Of a stretch of DNA of 64,000 nucleotides, positions 1 to 9,594 are shown piece after piece. The notes under the pieces were generated by a model. The model had not been told where the DNA came from and did not search any database. It saw nothing but the letters and a program-made list of their open reading frames with translations. Position numbers and translations under genes: made by a program. The number at the start of each line of letters is the position of its first letter. Positions within the stretch are counted from its first letter, which is position 1. Origin of the DNA: Azolla caroliniana (lineage: Eukaryota > Polypodiophyta); the NCBI GenBank assembly GCA_043228905.1, contig JBHGNT010000007.1, positions 5,580,001 through 5,644,000 on the forward strand, given 5' to 3'.

Positions 1-1209
1 ACCTCTCCAAACGATCCTTTGCGCAAGGATTTGTGGACACCTCTGGGGTTTCAAGTACACACTACTGGGGGTGACATCTCGTATAAGCATAAAATGGCGT
101 AACTTTCGTGGATGCATGGATAGAGTTGTTATAGGCAAATTCGGCAAAGTGGAGAATATCTGCCTAGTCATCCTGATGATAGCTGAGAAAGCACCGTAGA
201 TACTGCTCCAGCGTTTGATTGGTTCGTTCGGCTTGGCCGTCAGTTTGTGGGTGGTAGCCGGAGGAGAGGTTACAAGTGACCTTGAGCATGTTAAAAAGGT
301 GCTTCCAGAATTTTGACACGAACTGGGGTCCACGGTCGCTGATGATACTATCGGGAAGTCCATGATGCCGACATACTTCACGCATGACAATTTCGGCAGT
401 GTCTTCACTGGAGATCTCCTTAGTACATGGCAAGAAATGAGCCATCTTCGTATATCGATCGACCAACGTTAGAATCGCATTGAACCCCTTAGAGACTGGA
501 AGATCTGTGATGAAGTCTAGAGCAATGGATTGCCACGGCTTGCTTGGAATTGGTAATGGTTCTAATAAACCATATGGATGATGCCTTGGCATTTTCGCTA
601 TGCAGCATGTATCACAAGTCCGAACAAAATCCTCGACAAATTGTCGCATACAGGGCCACCAGAATGATCATTGTACTAAATGTAGTGTTTTAGTACTACC
701 AAAATGCCCAGCTGTATATATGTCATGACAGTTTTGTACTACTTGAAGGCGGCAAGAACCATTAGGAACATACAAAAGTTCTTTAAATAAGAGTAATCCA
801 TCATGGTATTTGAATTGCCGATAGTCCGTACCTGGTGGTTGCAACTGTGAACACGACGCTCGAGAGGGATCAATTTGTGCTAGTATAGCTTGGGCGAACG
901 CATCTGTCTTCAAGTCTTCGCGTATGGTATCGATAACGCAGGAATCCATGGGCATGTCAAAGATCTTTGTTGCTTGTAGTCGTGCCGGTCCCAAGATGAC
1001 TTGTTTTTGGTTATCGAAAGCTGGCTCGCCGGGACGGGGTGCTAGGTACGAACGTCGTGATAATGCATTGGCCTTCCCTTGGTGCTTCCCCGGACGATAT
1101 GTGATTTTGAAGTCGAAACGCGCGAGGAAGTGGGCCCACCGAGCTTGACGTCGATTCAACACACGAGCATCCTGAAAGTAGGCAAGGTTCTTGTGGTCAC
1201 TAAATACGG
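1..1209 (-). pseudogene. S1 pol fragment 1: RNase H tail and integrase
   Basis: This is the left-hand surviving piece of an old self-priming-type Ty3/gypsy chromovirus read on the minus strand. From 1209 leftward it encodes the end of RNase H ([20 protein letters not shown]), the tether, the HHCC zinc finger and the integrase core (ALDFITDLP, SDRGPQF, QTDGQAERTNQ). A stop lies between the zinc finger and the core near 650-667, and the part left of 164 is also broken. It is collinear and highly similar to the intact pol of S2 at 6011-9568. Its continuation toward RT resumes at 18762, because the CG4-A array inserted at 1209/1210. The 3' end of the element lies left of the window. Confidence 0.9.
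1206..1209. repeat. Target-site duplication ACGG of the CG4-A array
   Basis: ACGG at 1206-1209 precedes the LTR tip TGTCGTAGTG. The same ACGG at 18758-18761 follows the last LTR tip CACGACA. Removing 1210-18757 plus one ACGG restores the RNase H sequence also present in S2 (7780-7810). Confidence 0.85.
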
Positions 1210-1981
1210 TGTCGTAGTGTATTTTGTACACTACGTGAAAAACTTATAAAGTACCAATTTAATAAATATGAATAAATAGTAGAAAATATTAAAATTTATA
1301 TAACATACATAGGGCAAGATTCGAACCTTGCACCTCCATGTTACACTAGCATTACACTAGCATTTCATTCATATCAAAAAACATAGATGTCCCACGTAGA
1401 AAGGTAAGTTCACGTAGGATAAACTTTAGTTAAAAGAAAAACGCATGCTAAAAGAAAAAGTTACGCATGCACATCTAGCGTGCATGAACACTATAGTTGA
1501 TAAAAAACGCACAAGTTAGAAAAAGCATGATCACTTTAGATAAAGCATATAGTCTATCTATAGGAAAAGCATGGAGTCTATAGTTAGAGAAAAAAAGAAG
1601 AAGCATGGATTCCTAAGACTCCCTCATCACTACATAAGGATGGGGAGCACAATGTAATAGGTGTGTGAAATATTTGGAAATTGGATATATTTCCGAAAAC
1701 ACCAACCGATTAATATAATTGTGGGATTCACGAAAATAATATAATCTATACTTGTGGGATTCACAAGTTTCGTATATCTTTCTTTCAATCTAAATACATA
1801 TTCTTATCTAAATATTGATTAATTGAATACAATACACTTGTGGGATTCACGAAATTTCTATCTCTCTTTCTAATAATCCATTCATTACTAGCCTCATCTC
1901 ATATTCTTCTTTCTCCTAGTCCAAAACCTCAGTGGTTCCCACCCGACTCACACAAACGATCCGGAGCCGAACGGCACAACA
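1210..1981 (+). repeat. CG4-A LTR1
   Basis: It starts TGTCGTAGTG and ends CACAACA (CACGACA in sister copies). An 8-bp-arm palindrome lies at its left end (1214-1234, GTAGTGTA/TACACTAC). An antisense tRNA-like module lies near 1313-1371. Three copies of GTGGGATTCAC occur at 1721, 1753 and 1840. No clear TATA box is seen. It is AT-rich, unlike the GC-rich LTRs of B and C. Confidence 0.85.
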
Positions 1982-1983
1982 CA

Positions 1984-2004
1984 TTTGGTGAACCCGACGT
2001 GAAG
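1984..2004 (+). other. Putative primer-binding site of CG4-A (copy 1)
   Basis: The motif TTTGGTGAACCCGACGTGAA begins two bases after the LTR end. The same motif, at the same offset, follows the 5' LTRs of A copy 2 (4920, first base G), B (13433), C1 (20445) and C2 (58056, one T shorter). Position and the TGG start fit a tRNA primer site, but I cannot match it to a tRNA I know. Confidence 0.65.
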
Positions 2005-2019
2005 ACGGGTGGCAAGGGG

Positions 2020-4110
2020 ATGGAGAATCAACAAGAGGCGATGAACATGATGATGATGATGGTTGAGCAGATGCAACAAGAACAACGCGCGATGACGGAG
2101 ATGAAGGCGGCAGTAGAGCGGCTTGTGCGACGAAATGGGGAATTCAACGGAAATGATGTGTCACGCTATCTACGTGACTACAAAGGGGAGATGATGCGAT
2201 GTGGGATACCGGAAGGATTGCAAGTGATATCCTTCAGTCGGGTAGCCACGGATGAGTTACAAGAAAGAATCTACAAGATACGGCAACAAAATCCAACATG
2301 GGGGTCCTTTGAAGAAGCTTTACGAGAGGCATATGACTACGAGAGATCGAAGGGACGAGATCGACGCAAGTTTGACGAATGGGTGGCATCGGAGAAGACC
2401 CACCGAAGTGCAACACAAGCATTCCTAGAGTTCGAGCATCGTCTTGCTTGACTCTCGGAGCGGGAACAACGATTGGTGGGGGAGGATAAAGTCCTAATGT
2501 TCGTAAAATCGATCGATCGAAAAGAAAGGATGGACATCGGGATCGAACTCGAAATGATGACGGTACGAATGGTCTTACCGAAGATTGGGCCGAAGTCCAA
2601 AGGGTATGCCGGAGACATGATGAGAGGAAGATGAGAATCTTGTCAACGACATGGCCGATGAAGGATGGTCGATTGAAGACAAACGATGGACCCGATATGA
2701 AGGCCGAAATACAACATGACGGTGCGACGGAAGAGGGTGTAAAACAAGCTACCCTCTTGTCTTGCGAAAGAACAACGACAAAGGATAAGGCCGATAACCC
2801 AAGTGTAGAAGAAGATTTCAGAATACAAGTGTCCGAAACATCGGGTGAAAAAGGGGTAAGCATAATTGATGCAGTGAAAGAGAGCAAGGAGGACTTGATT
2901 GAGGAGGTCGCCACGAAAGATGACATCAAATCGAAGGTGGCCATGGACGAATCAATGGCGGATGGCCATATCGAGACTTCCCCACCACTGATTCCAGAGA
3001 CTCCGGCGGTTGCGTTCGAAAGGCAACGTGAGACCGAAGAGACGGAAGGTGGTGGAGAGAAAACAAAGGTCGAAGCCGATTCATATGACGGAGAGATAAC
3101 CGAAAAGGTCAATATGCGTGAAATGACGGAGAATGATAATACCGAAGATTCCTGCCCACTAATCCTAGAGACTTCGGCGGTTGTGTCTGAGAAGCAACGT
3201 GAGACCAGAGAGACGGGAGGTGGCGGCAAGAAAGGTAAAATCGGAAGCCAGTTCTGATGGAAGATGATCCGGAATGAATTCCGATCCGAAAGAAAGCTGA
3301 CTCGGAAAGGGGTCGACTCGATCAAAACGGATCAATTGAGTCCGATTTGGCCGAACGCGAATACGGATGGAAGACGACCTAGCCGAAAGTTGATCGGACG
3401 AGACCAATCCGGAAAGAAGCTAATCCGACTTAGTCGGAGGTTGAACCGGTCGAGGCCAATAAAAACGAGGAAAAGAAAGTCAATCGAAACCGAAACCGAT
3501 AGATCGAAACCGACCTGGAAGGGGGCCGAATCGGTAAAAACCGATCAACCGAGTCCGATTCGGCCGAATACGAATCCAATCAGGAGCCGATCCAACCGAA
3601 AGCCGATCGGACGAGACCGATCTGGAAAAAAGTCAAGGTTGATGAAGAGGCCAGGAAAAGACACTACCACGGATTACAAGGGCCAAGCGGATTTGAAGGG
3701 TATTATTAACGATGAGATCTCAACAAAGAAGAAAGGCTCTAACGGGAAGAACGTAAACACTAATGTGAGATTCTATGACGAGAGAGAACAAAGAATATCG
3801 TGGATCGGATGGTGACAATGGTTCGGGTGGAAAGATTGGATGTGCTCAAAATGGAGAGACAAAGCTGACATAGCAAGAGAAACGGAGGGTACTACAAGTA
3901 AAGAAGAATTACGAGGGCTGGTAATTGGAGACTGGATAGAGCCTGCAACCGAACAAAATTGGAAACCGGGCGGAGTCGACAACCAAAAACCGGAGACCGA
4001 ATGGGGCCGGCAACCAAAAATGATCGGCGACGAAACCAACCATGCGGAGAATGGACGGACGAAACTAACAATCACCGACAACTTCGGCACATACCGGAGG
4101 ATGTGCGGGT
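2020..4110 (+). pseudogene. CG4-A Gag-like ORF, copy 1 (broken)
   Basis: The first ATG after the primer-site motif is at 2020. Residues 1-144 hold a Met-rich start and a Gag-like domain (GEFNGNDVSRYLRDYKGEMM ... REAYDYERSKGRDRRKFDEW) homologous to ORF1 of C1 and to B. A TGA at 2449-2451 interrupts it just before LSEREQRLVGEDKVLMFVKS. A frameshift follows near 2555. Reading resumes around 2631 with an acidic repeat region (two PLxxETxAV...GGG units) and then an Arg/Lys-rich part ending in WIGW and CSKWRDK, as in B. There is no zinc knuckle, protease or RT. I infer a parasitic element keeping Gag function in its ancestor. This copy is not translatable full length. Confidence 0.75.
4087..4106 (+). 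promoter_or_regulatory. Stem-loop before polypurine tract, CG4-A copy 1
   Basis: GCACAT / loop ACCGGAGG / ATGTGC forms a 6-bp stem with an 8-base loop. It sits just upstream of the purine-rich 3' end of the internal region (GGAGGGGC). The same hairpin occurs at 12690-12709 (A), 16969-16988 (B) and 33154-33173 (C1). Confidence 0.7.
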
Positions 4111-4123
4111 TCGGAGGGGCTCG

Positions 4124-4917
4124 TTTGTAGTGTATTTCGTACACTACGTGAAAAAGTAAAAATAATTTAACCGATTTAATTACATATAAATAAATAAAAT
4201 AAGAATATCAAAATATTTATCACATGCATAGGGCAGGATTCGAAGCCTATACCTCCACATAGCCAAACCTCAACTTTACCATTATGCTACCTTATCTTTA
4301 GTATTTTATAAATAGATTTAATAACTATAAGTTCTTTATTTGCGCCTACCTTTATTAAAAGGTAAATCATGTATTTTTAGAGTGCGTGAATATTTTATAG
4401 AAAAACGCAAGCAACTAAAAAGTGACTCATGCACATCTAGCGTGCATGAGCACTATATTTAGCAAATAAAAGCAAGGATTAGAAAAGCATCACATGCACA
4501 TTTAGTGTGCATGAACATATTAGAAAAAAAAAAAAAACATGTAGCTATGCTTAGTCTCTCCCATCACTACATAAGGATGGGGAGCACAATGTAATAGGTG
4601 TGTGAAATATTTGGAAATTGGATATATTTCCGAAAACACCAACCGATTAATATAATCGTGGGATTCACGAAAATAATATAATCTATACTTGTGGGATTCA
4701 CAAGTTTCTTATATCTTTCTTTCAATCTAAATACATATTCTTATCTAAATATTGATTAATTGAATACAATACACTCGTGGGATTCACAAAATTTCTATCT
4801 CTCTTTCTAATAATCTATTCATTACTAGCCTCATCTCATATTCTTCTTTCTCCTAGTCCAAAACCTCAGTGGTTCCCACCCGACTCACGCAACGATCCGG
4901 AGCCGAAAGGCACGACA
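4124..4917 (+). repeat. CG4-A LTR2
   Basis: This LTR lies between the two internal domains. Its left tip is degraded (TTTGTAGTG in place of TGTCGTAGTG), so the start is approximate. It ends GGCACGACA. It carries the tip palindrome, the antisense tRNA-like module (4232-4291) and the GTGGGATTCAC repeats. It differs from LTR1 by many substitutions and indels, so the array is old. Confidence 0.8.
4232..4291 (-). other. tRNA-like module (A and B boxes) inside CG4-A LTR2, antisense
   Basis: On the minus strand a box-A-like GGTAGCATAATGGTAAAG begins at 4291 and a box-B-like GGCTTCGAATCCTGCC begins at 4247. The 44-base spacing is that of a real tRNA gene. The same module is in LTR3 (17768-17827) and, more degenerate, in LTR1. 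I do not call a functional tRNA gene, because no full cloverleaf was confirmed. Confidence 0.5.
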
Positions 4918-4955
4918 CAGTTGGTGAACCCGACGTGAAGACGGGTGGCAAGGAG

Positions 4956-5553
4956 ATGGAGAATCAACAAGAGGCGATGAACATGATGATGATGATGGTT
5001 GAGCGGATGCAACAAGAACAACGCGCGATGACGGAGATGAAGGCGGCAGTAGAGCGGCTTGTGCGACGAAATGGGGAATTCAACGGAAATGATGTGTCAC
5101 GCTATCTACGTGACTACAAAGGGGAGATGATGCGATGTGGGATACCGGAAGGATTGCAAGTGATATCCTTCAGTCGGGTAGCCACGGATGAGTTACAAGA
5201 AAGAATCTACAAGATACGGCAACAAAATCCAACATGGGGGTCCTTTGAAGAAGCTTTACGAGAGGCATATGACTACGAGAGATCGAAGGGACGAGATCGA
5301 TGCGAGTTTGATGAATGGGTGGCATCGGAGAAGACCCACCGAAGTGCAACACAAGCATTCCTAGAGTTCGAGCATCGTCTTGCTTGACTCTCGGAGCGGG
5401 AACAACGATTGGTGGGAGAGGATAAAGTCCTAATGTTCGTAAAATCGATCGATCGAAAAGAAAGGATGGACATCGGGATCGAACTCGAAGACGATGAAGG
5501 TACGAATGGTCTTACCGAAGATTGGGCCGAAGTCCAAAGGGTATGCCGGAGAC
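4956..5553 (+). pseudogene. CG4-A Gag-like ORF, copy 2, N-terminal part
   Basis: ATG at 4956 follows the primer-site motif (4920-4940). The Gag-like domain is almost identical to copy 1 and has the same in-frame TGA (5385-5387), so the stop predates the duplication of the internal domain. After the stop the frame is open (LSEREQRLVGEDKVL ... EDWAEVQRVCRR) until S2 interrupts it at 5553. The reading continues at 11316. Homology to B (SEWERRSVGADKVLLFLKT) shows that the region past the stop is genuine former coding sequence. Confidence 0.75.
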
Positions 5554-5686
5554 TGTCAGGAACTCTATTAAGGCAGAGAAGGAATTGGTACTAAAAGAAG
5601 GATTAGTACTATTGTTGGGGAATAGTACTAAGACAGAGAAGGATTAGTACTATGAGAGGTATCGAACTTTGAGAGAAGGAATGAGT

Positions 5687-5728
<42 letters not shown>

Positions 5729-6018
5729 TGATGCGAAAGATATATGTATTATATGACGGAAGATATACAACAGTAGTTAGAAGGCTTAAGACTGGCGTTG
5801 AACCGATTTGGTTCGAACTAATGCCTTGCGCCTCCTTTTATAGTGTCTTCAGGAATACTCCTGAAGTTTCTAGAATGTTCCAGAGAAATCTGGAATATAC
5901 ATCAATTTCCCAATAAAACCTAAATGAAAATAATATCCTTCAAATTACAATTCATATCCTAATGGTAAAGTCTCGACCCGTGTAACAAAAGGTTATGGGT
6001 TCGAGTCTAGTTATGACA
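5554..6018 (-). repeat. S2 3' LTR
   Basis: On the element strand it runs from TGTCATAACT (6018) to TTCCTGACA (5554). It holds a (GA)n run near 5692-5724, a TATAAAAGG box (plus 5834-5842) and an antisense tRNA-like module (A box from 5955, B box from 5998). The pol stop codon lies inside the LTR. The purine tract AAAGGGGGGATAG abuts it at 6019-6031. Confidence 0.92.
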
Positions 6019-9000
6019 CTATCCCCCCTTTAAAACGACGAGTTTCACGAGTCGTTTTGGATTGAGGACCCGGTTTCTCGGGATATCGTCGATGGAAGTC
6101 TTCTAGAAGAGCACGAGCATTGGTCACATTCTCGATCGGTTCCCAAGTACGCTCGCTGGGACTATATCCTAGCCAATCGACTAGATAGTAGAGCTTGTTG
6201 CGAACAATCTTGGAATCGAGGATGGCAGCGACCTCATACTCAGGTCCATCTTCGAGCTCGATAGGAGGTGGAGGTTGTATAGTACGTCCTGGGATAGTGC
6301 TCTCGTGATAGGGTTCGAGGAGAGAACTATGAAACACCGGATGTATCCGAAGTTGCGGAGGTAGCTCGAGACGAAAAGCGACATCATTAATCTTCCCGAT
6401 AATACGGAAAGGACCTAATCGCCGATAATCCAACTTCTCACATGGGCGAGTAGTCTTGATGTGTCGTCGTAGCAGCCACACCCGATCTCCAATGTTAAAA
6501 CTGGATGGAAGTCGATGACGATCTGCGTAGTCCTTGTGTGATTGTTGAGCTTGCTGGAGTTGAGTAGATAAATCCGCTTGTATCTTGCGTAACCGCTCCA
6601 AACGATCCTCCGCGCAAGGATTTGTGGACACTTCTGGGGTTTCAAGGACACACCACCGGGGATGATATCCCGTATAAGCGTAGAATGGCGTGACTTTAGT
6701 TGATGCGTGGATAGCGTTATTATAGGCAAATTCGGCGAACTGAAGAATATCTGCCCAGTCATTCTGATGATAGTTGAGAAAGCACCGCAGATACTGCTCC
6801 AGTGTTTGATTTGTTCGTTCGGCTTGACCGTCGGTTTGTGGGTGGTAGCCGGAGGAGAGGTTACAAGTGACCTTCAGCATTTTAAAAAGGTGCTTCCAGA
6901 ATTTTGACACAAACTGGGGTCCACGATCGCTGATGATATTATCAGGGAGTCCATGATGCCGACATACTTCCCGCATGACAATTTCGGCGGTGTCTTCACT
7001 AGATATTTCTTTAGTACATGGTAAGAAATGAGCCATCTTCGTATATCGATCCACCACTGTGAGAATCGCACTGAATCCCTTAGAGACTGGAAGATCTGTA
7101 ATGAAGTCAAGAGCAATGGATTGCCATGGCTTGCTTGGAATTGGTAATGGTTCTAATAAACCATATGGATGATGTCTTGGCATTTTCGCTCTGCAGCATG
7201 TATCGCAAGTCCGAACAAAATCTTCGACAAATTGTCGCATACGGGGCCACCAGAATGATCGTTGTACTAAATCTAATGTTTTAGTACTACCAAAATGTCC
7301 TGCTGTATATGTGTCATGGCAGTTTTGTACTACTCGAAGGCGGCAAGAACCATTAGGAACATACAAAAGTTCTTTAAAGAAGAGTAATCCATCACAGTAT
7401 TTGAATTGCCGATAATCCGTACCTGGTGATTGTGATTGTGAACATGACGCTCGAGAGGGGTCAATTTGTGCTAGTATAGCTTGGGCGAAAGCGTCAGTCT
7501 TCAAGTCCTCACGTATAGTATTGGTAATGTCGGAATCCACGGGCATGTCAAAGACCTGTGCTGCTTGCAGTCGTGCTGGACCCAAGATTACTTGCTTCTG
7601 GTTATCGAAAGCTGGCTCACCGGGACGTGGTGTTAGATACGAACGCCGTGATAATGCATCTGCCTTCCCTTGGTGTTTCCCCGGACGATATGTAATTTTG
7701 AAGTCGAAGCGTGTGAGGAAGTGGGCCCACCGAGCTTGACGTCGATTCAGTACACGAGCATCTTGAAAGTGGGCAAGGTTCTTGTGGTCACTGAATACAG
7801 TGACCTGATGAGGAGATCCCTCCAGGAAATGCCTCCATTGCATAAAAGAATCAACTATTGCTAATAGCTCTTTATCATGAATTTCGTAGTTGATTTCGGC
7901 GGCGTCAAACTTACGGGAGTGGAAAGCCACAGGATGTAGCTTCTCGTCGTTACCCTGTTGTGACAGAATGCTCCCCAATGCGAAATCCGATGCGTCAGCT
8001 TCGATAATGAATGGTTTTTCCGGATCCACATGACCTAAAATTGGAGCTGATGTAAACGCCTTCTTAAGACTCTCGAAAGCCATGTCCGTCTCTTTAGACC
8101 AAATGAATGATTGTCCCTTTCTGGTGAGCTGTGTGAGAGGCAGCACAATTTTTGAGTAATTTTGTATGAACTTCCGGTAGAAATTTGCAAAGCCTAGGAA
8201 GCATTGCACATCCCGCACCGAACGCGGAGTGTGCCATTCTATCACCGTTTTGACCTTGGCTGGGTCCATAGATATGCCTTCTGAGGAGATGACATAGCCG
8301 AGAAACTCCACTTGGTTGCACCCGAAACTACATTTCTCTAACTTTGCATACAGACCATGTTCTCGAAGTCGTTTTAGTACTAATAGTACATGAGAATCAT
8401 GTTCTTCTTGGGTCTTTGAATAAACCAGTAGATCATCCAAATAGATGATCAAAAAATCATCCAAGAGATCTCGAAATATATCATTCGCCATGTGCTGGAA
8501 GACTGCCGGCGCATTAGTAAGTCCAAACGGCATGACCGTATACTCGAAGTGCCCATATCTGGTGCGAAACGCGGTCTTCCATTCATCTCCTGGTCGGATC
8601 CGTACGAGGTTATAGGCTCCTCGTAAGTCGATCTTCGTGAAGAACCTGGCACCGTTGATCCGTTCTAAAAGACTTGAGATAAGGGGAAGAGCATACCTAT
8701 TTCTTACTGTGACCTTATTCAAGCCACGGTAATCTACAACGAGTCGAAGCGAGCCATCTTTTTTCTTGACGAAGAAAATGGGTGCGCCGGCTGGAGATTT
8801 CGAATGCCGAATGAAACCGTTCTCCAAATTCTCCTCTATATAGGCTCGAAGGACTTCTAGCTCGGTTGGTGACAAATTGTAGATCGGCCCCCATGGCGGC
8901 TCTTTTCCCGGTTGTAAGTCGATGGCGCAGTCGTACGGCCGATGATGAGGAAGTGTGTTGGCTTGTACTTTATCGAACACATCAGCATACTGACGATACT

Positions 9001-9568
9001 TCTCGGGAAGTTGAACGGTGGACTCCTCTTTGGTGGTGCTGGAGGGTTGTACTGATATTGCAAAGAGAAACATTTCCTCCTTGCGCCCTTCCTCACGCAA
9101 CTGACGTAGCGAAATGGTTGCAACCTTCTGGGTAGATCCTTGGGTTTGTCGCAACCGGATTTCCCTTGTCCTCCAATCTATGTCTGGGTCATGTAACTCG
9201 AACCATGGTAATCCTAAAACTATGGGATGTTCTGGAATACTAATAATATTAAATGATACTACACATGTTAAGTTATTTAGGACAATATTAACGGGTTCCG
9301 ACTCTTCTATGATATTACCAGAAGCAATGGGACGACCATCAATGACTACTACTGAGGCTGGACATGGGAGCTTTCTGAGAGATATCTGATGAGCTCGGGC
9401 AAAATTCCTATCCATGAAGCAAGAATTAGCTCCGGAATCTAGAAGGGCTAAGGTATGTACTGGAGGGGTACTTTTAGTACTAACTGCTACTTGGGCTACG
9501 AACACATCACTAACTTGCTTAGAGGGAATGGAACCACTAATGGGCTGCACAGATCTAGGGCTGTCCAA
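6011..9568 (-). CDS. pol: S2 Pol: protease, RT, RNase H, integrase, chromodomain
   Basis: About 1185 residues. In order: retropepsin (LALLDSGANSCFMD, about residues 40-55), RT (YLDDLLVYS), RNase H (IEADASDFALGSILSQ; SDHKNLAHF), integrase HHCC ([15 protein letters not shown] ... CDTCC), the D-D-E core (ALDFITDLP; ISDRGPQF; QTDGQAERTNQ) and a C-terminal chromodomain (AAILDSKIVRNKLYYLVDWL ... TWEPIENV). The first codon of the span given is TTG and there is no upstream ATG. The frame is open back across the gag stop, so expression as a Gag-Pol fusion by -1 frameshifting is likely. The closest architecture I know is the Tf1/sushi group. No inactivating change was seen. Confidence 0.93.
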   Translation of the reverse strand: MDSPRSVQPISGSIPSKQVSDVFVAQVAVSTKSTPPVHTLALLDSGANSCFMDRNFARAHQISLRKLPCPASVVVIDGRPIASGNIIEESEPVNIVLNNLTCVVSFNIISIPEHPIVLGLPWFELHDPDIDWRTREIRLRQTQGSTQKVATISLRQLREEGRKEEMFLFAISVQPSSTTKEESTVQLPEKYRQYADVFDKVQANTLPHHRPYDCAIDLQPGKEPPWGPIYNLSPTELEVLRAYIEENLENGFIRHSKSPAGAPIFFVKKKDGSLRLVVDYRGLNKVTVRNRYALPLISSLLERINGARFFTKIDLRGAYNLVRIRPGDEWKTAFRTRYGHFEYTVMPFGLTNAPAVFQHMANDIFRDLLDDFLIIYLDDLLVYSKTQEEHDSHVLLVLKRLREHGLYAKLEKCSFGCNQVEFLGYVISSEGISMDPAKVKTVIEWHTPRSVRDVQCFLGFANFYRKFIQNYSKIVLPLTQLTRKGQSFIWSKETDMAFESLKKAFTSAPILGHVDPEKPFIIEADASDFALGSILSQQGNDEKLHPVAFHSRKFDAAEINYEIHDKELLAIVDSFMQWRHFLEGSPHQVTVFSDHKNLAHFQDARVLNRRQARWAHFLTRFDFKITYRPGKHQGKADALSRRSYLTPRPGEPAFDNQKQVILGPARLQAAQVFDMPVDSDITNTIREDLKTDAFAQAILAQIDPSRASCSQSQSPGTDYRQFKYCDGLLFFKELLYVPNGSCRLRVVQNCHDTYTAGHFGSTKTLDLVQRSFWWPRMRQFVEDFVRTCDTCCRAKMPRHHPYGLLEPLPIPSKPWQSIALDFITDLPVSKGFSAILTVVDRYTKMAHFLPCTKEISSEDTAEIVMREVCRHHGLPDNIISDRGPQFVSKFWKHLFKMLKVTCNLSSGYHPQTDGQAERTNQTLEQYLRCFLNYHQNDWADILQFAEFAYNNAIHASTKVTPFYAYTGYHPRWCVLETPEVSTNPCAEDRLERLRKIQADLSTQLQQAQQSHKDYADRHRLPSSFNIGDRVWLLRRHIKTTRPCEKLDYRRLGPFRIIGKINDVAFRLELPPQLRIHPVFHSSLLEPYHESTIPGRTIQPPPPIELEDGPEYEVAAILDSKIVRNKLYYLVDWLGYSPSERTWEPIENVTNARALLEDFHRRYPEKPGPQSKTTRETRRFKGGIVS

Positions 9569-9594
9569 CCAAACGGCTCCTATTTTGGCTGGAC

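Noticed and set aside
1840-2019. N-terminal extension of the A ORF into the LTR (GFTKFLSLFLIIHSL), which looks like a signal peptide
   Set aside because: It starts at a GTG in the LTR with no ATG, and homology to the other Gag domains begins after the ATG at 2020. The hydrophobic run comes from the T-rich LTR.
5689-5916. Short frames over the GA repeats and LTRs (also 10987-11208)
   Set aside because: They duplicate with the LTR and have no family resemblance.
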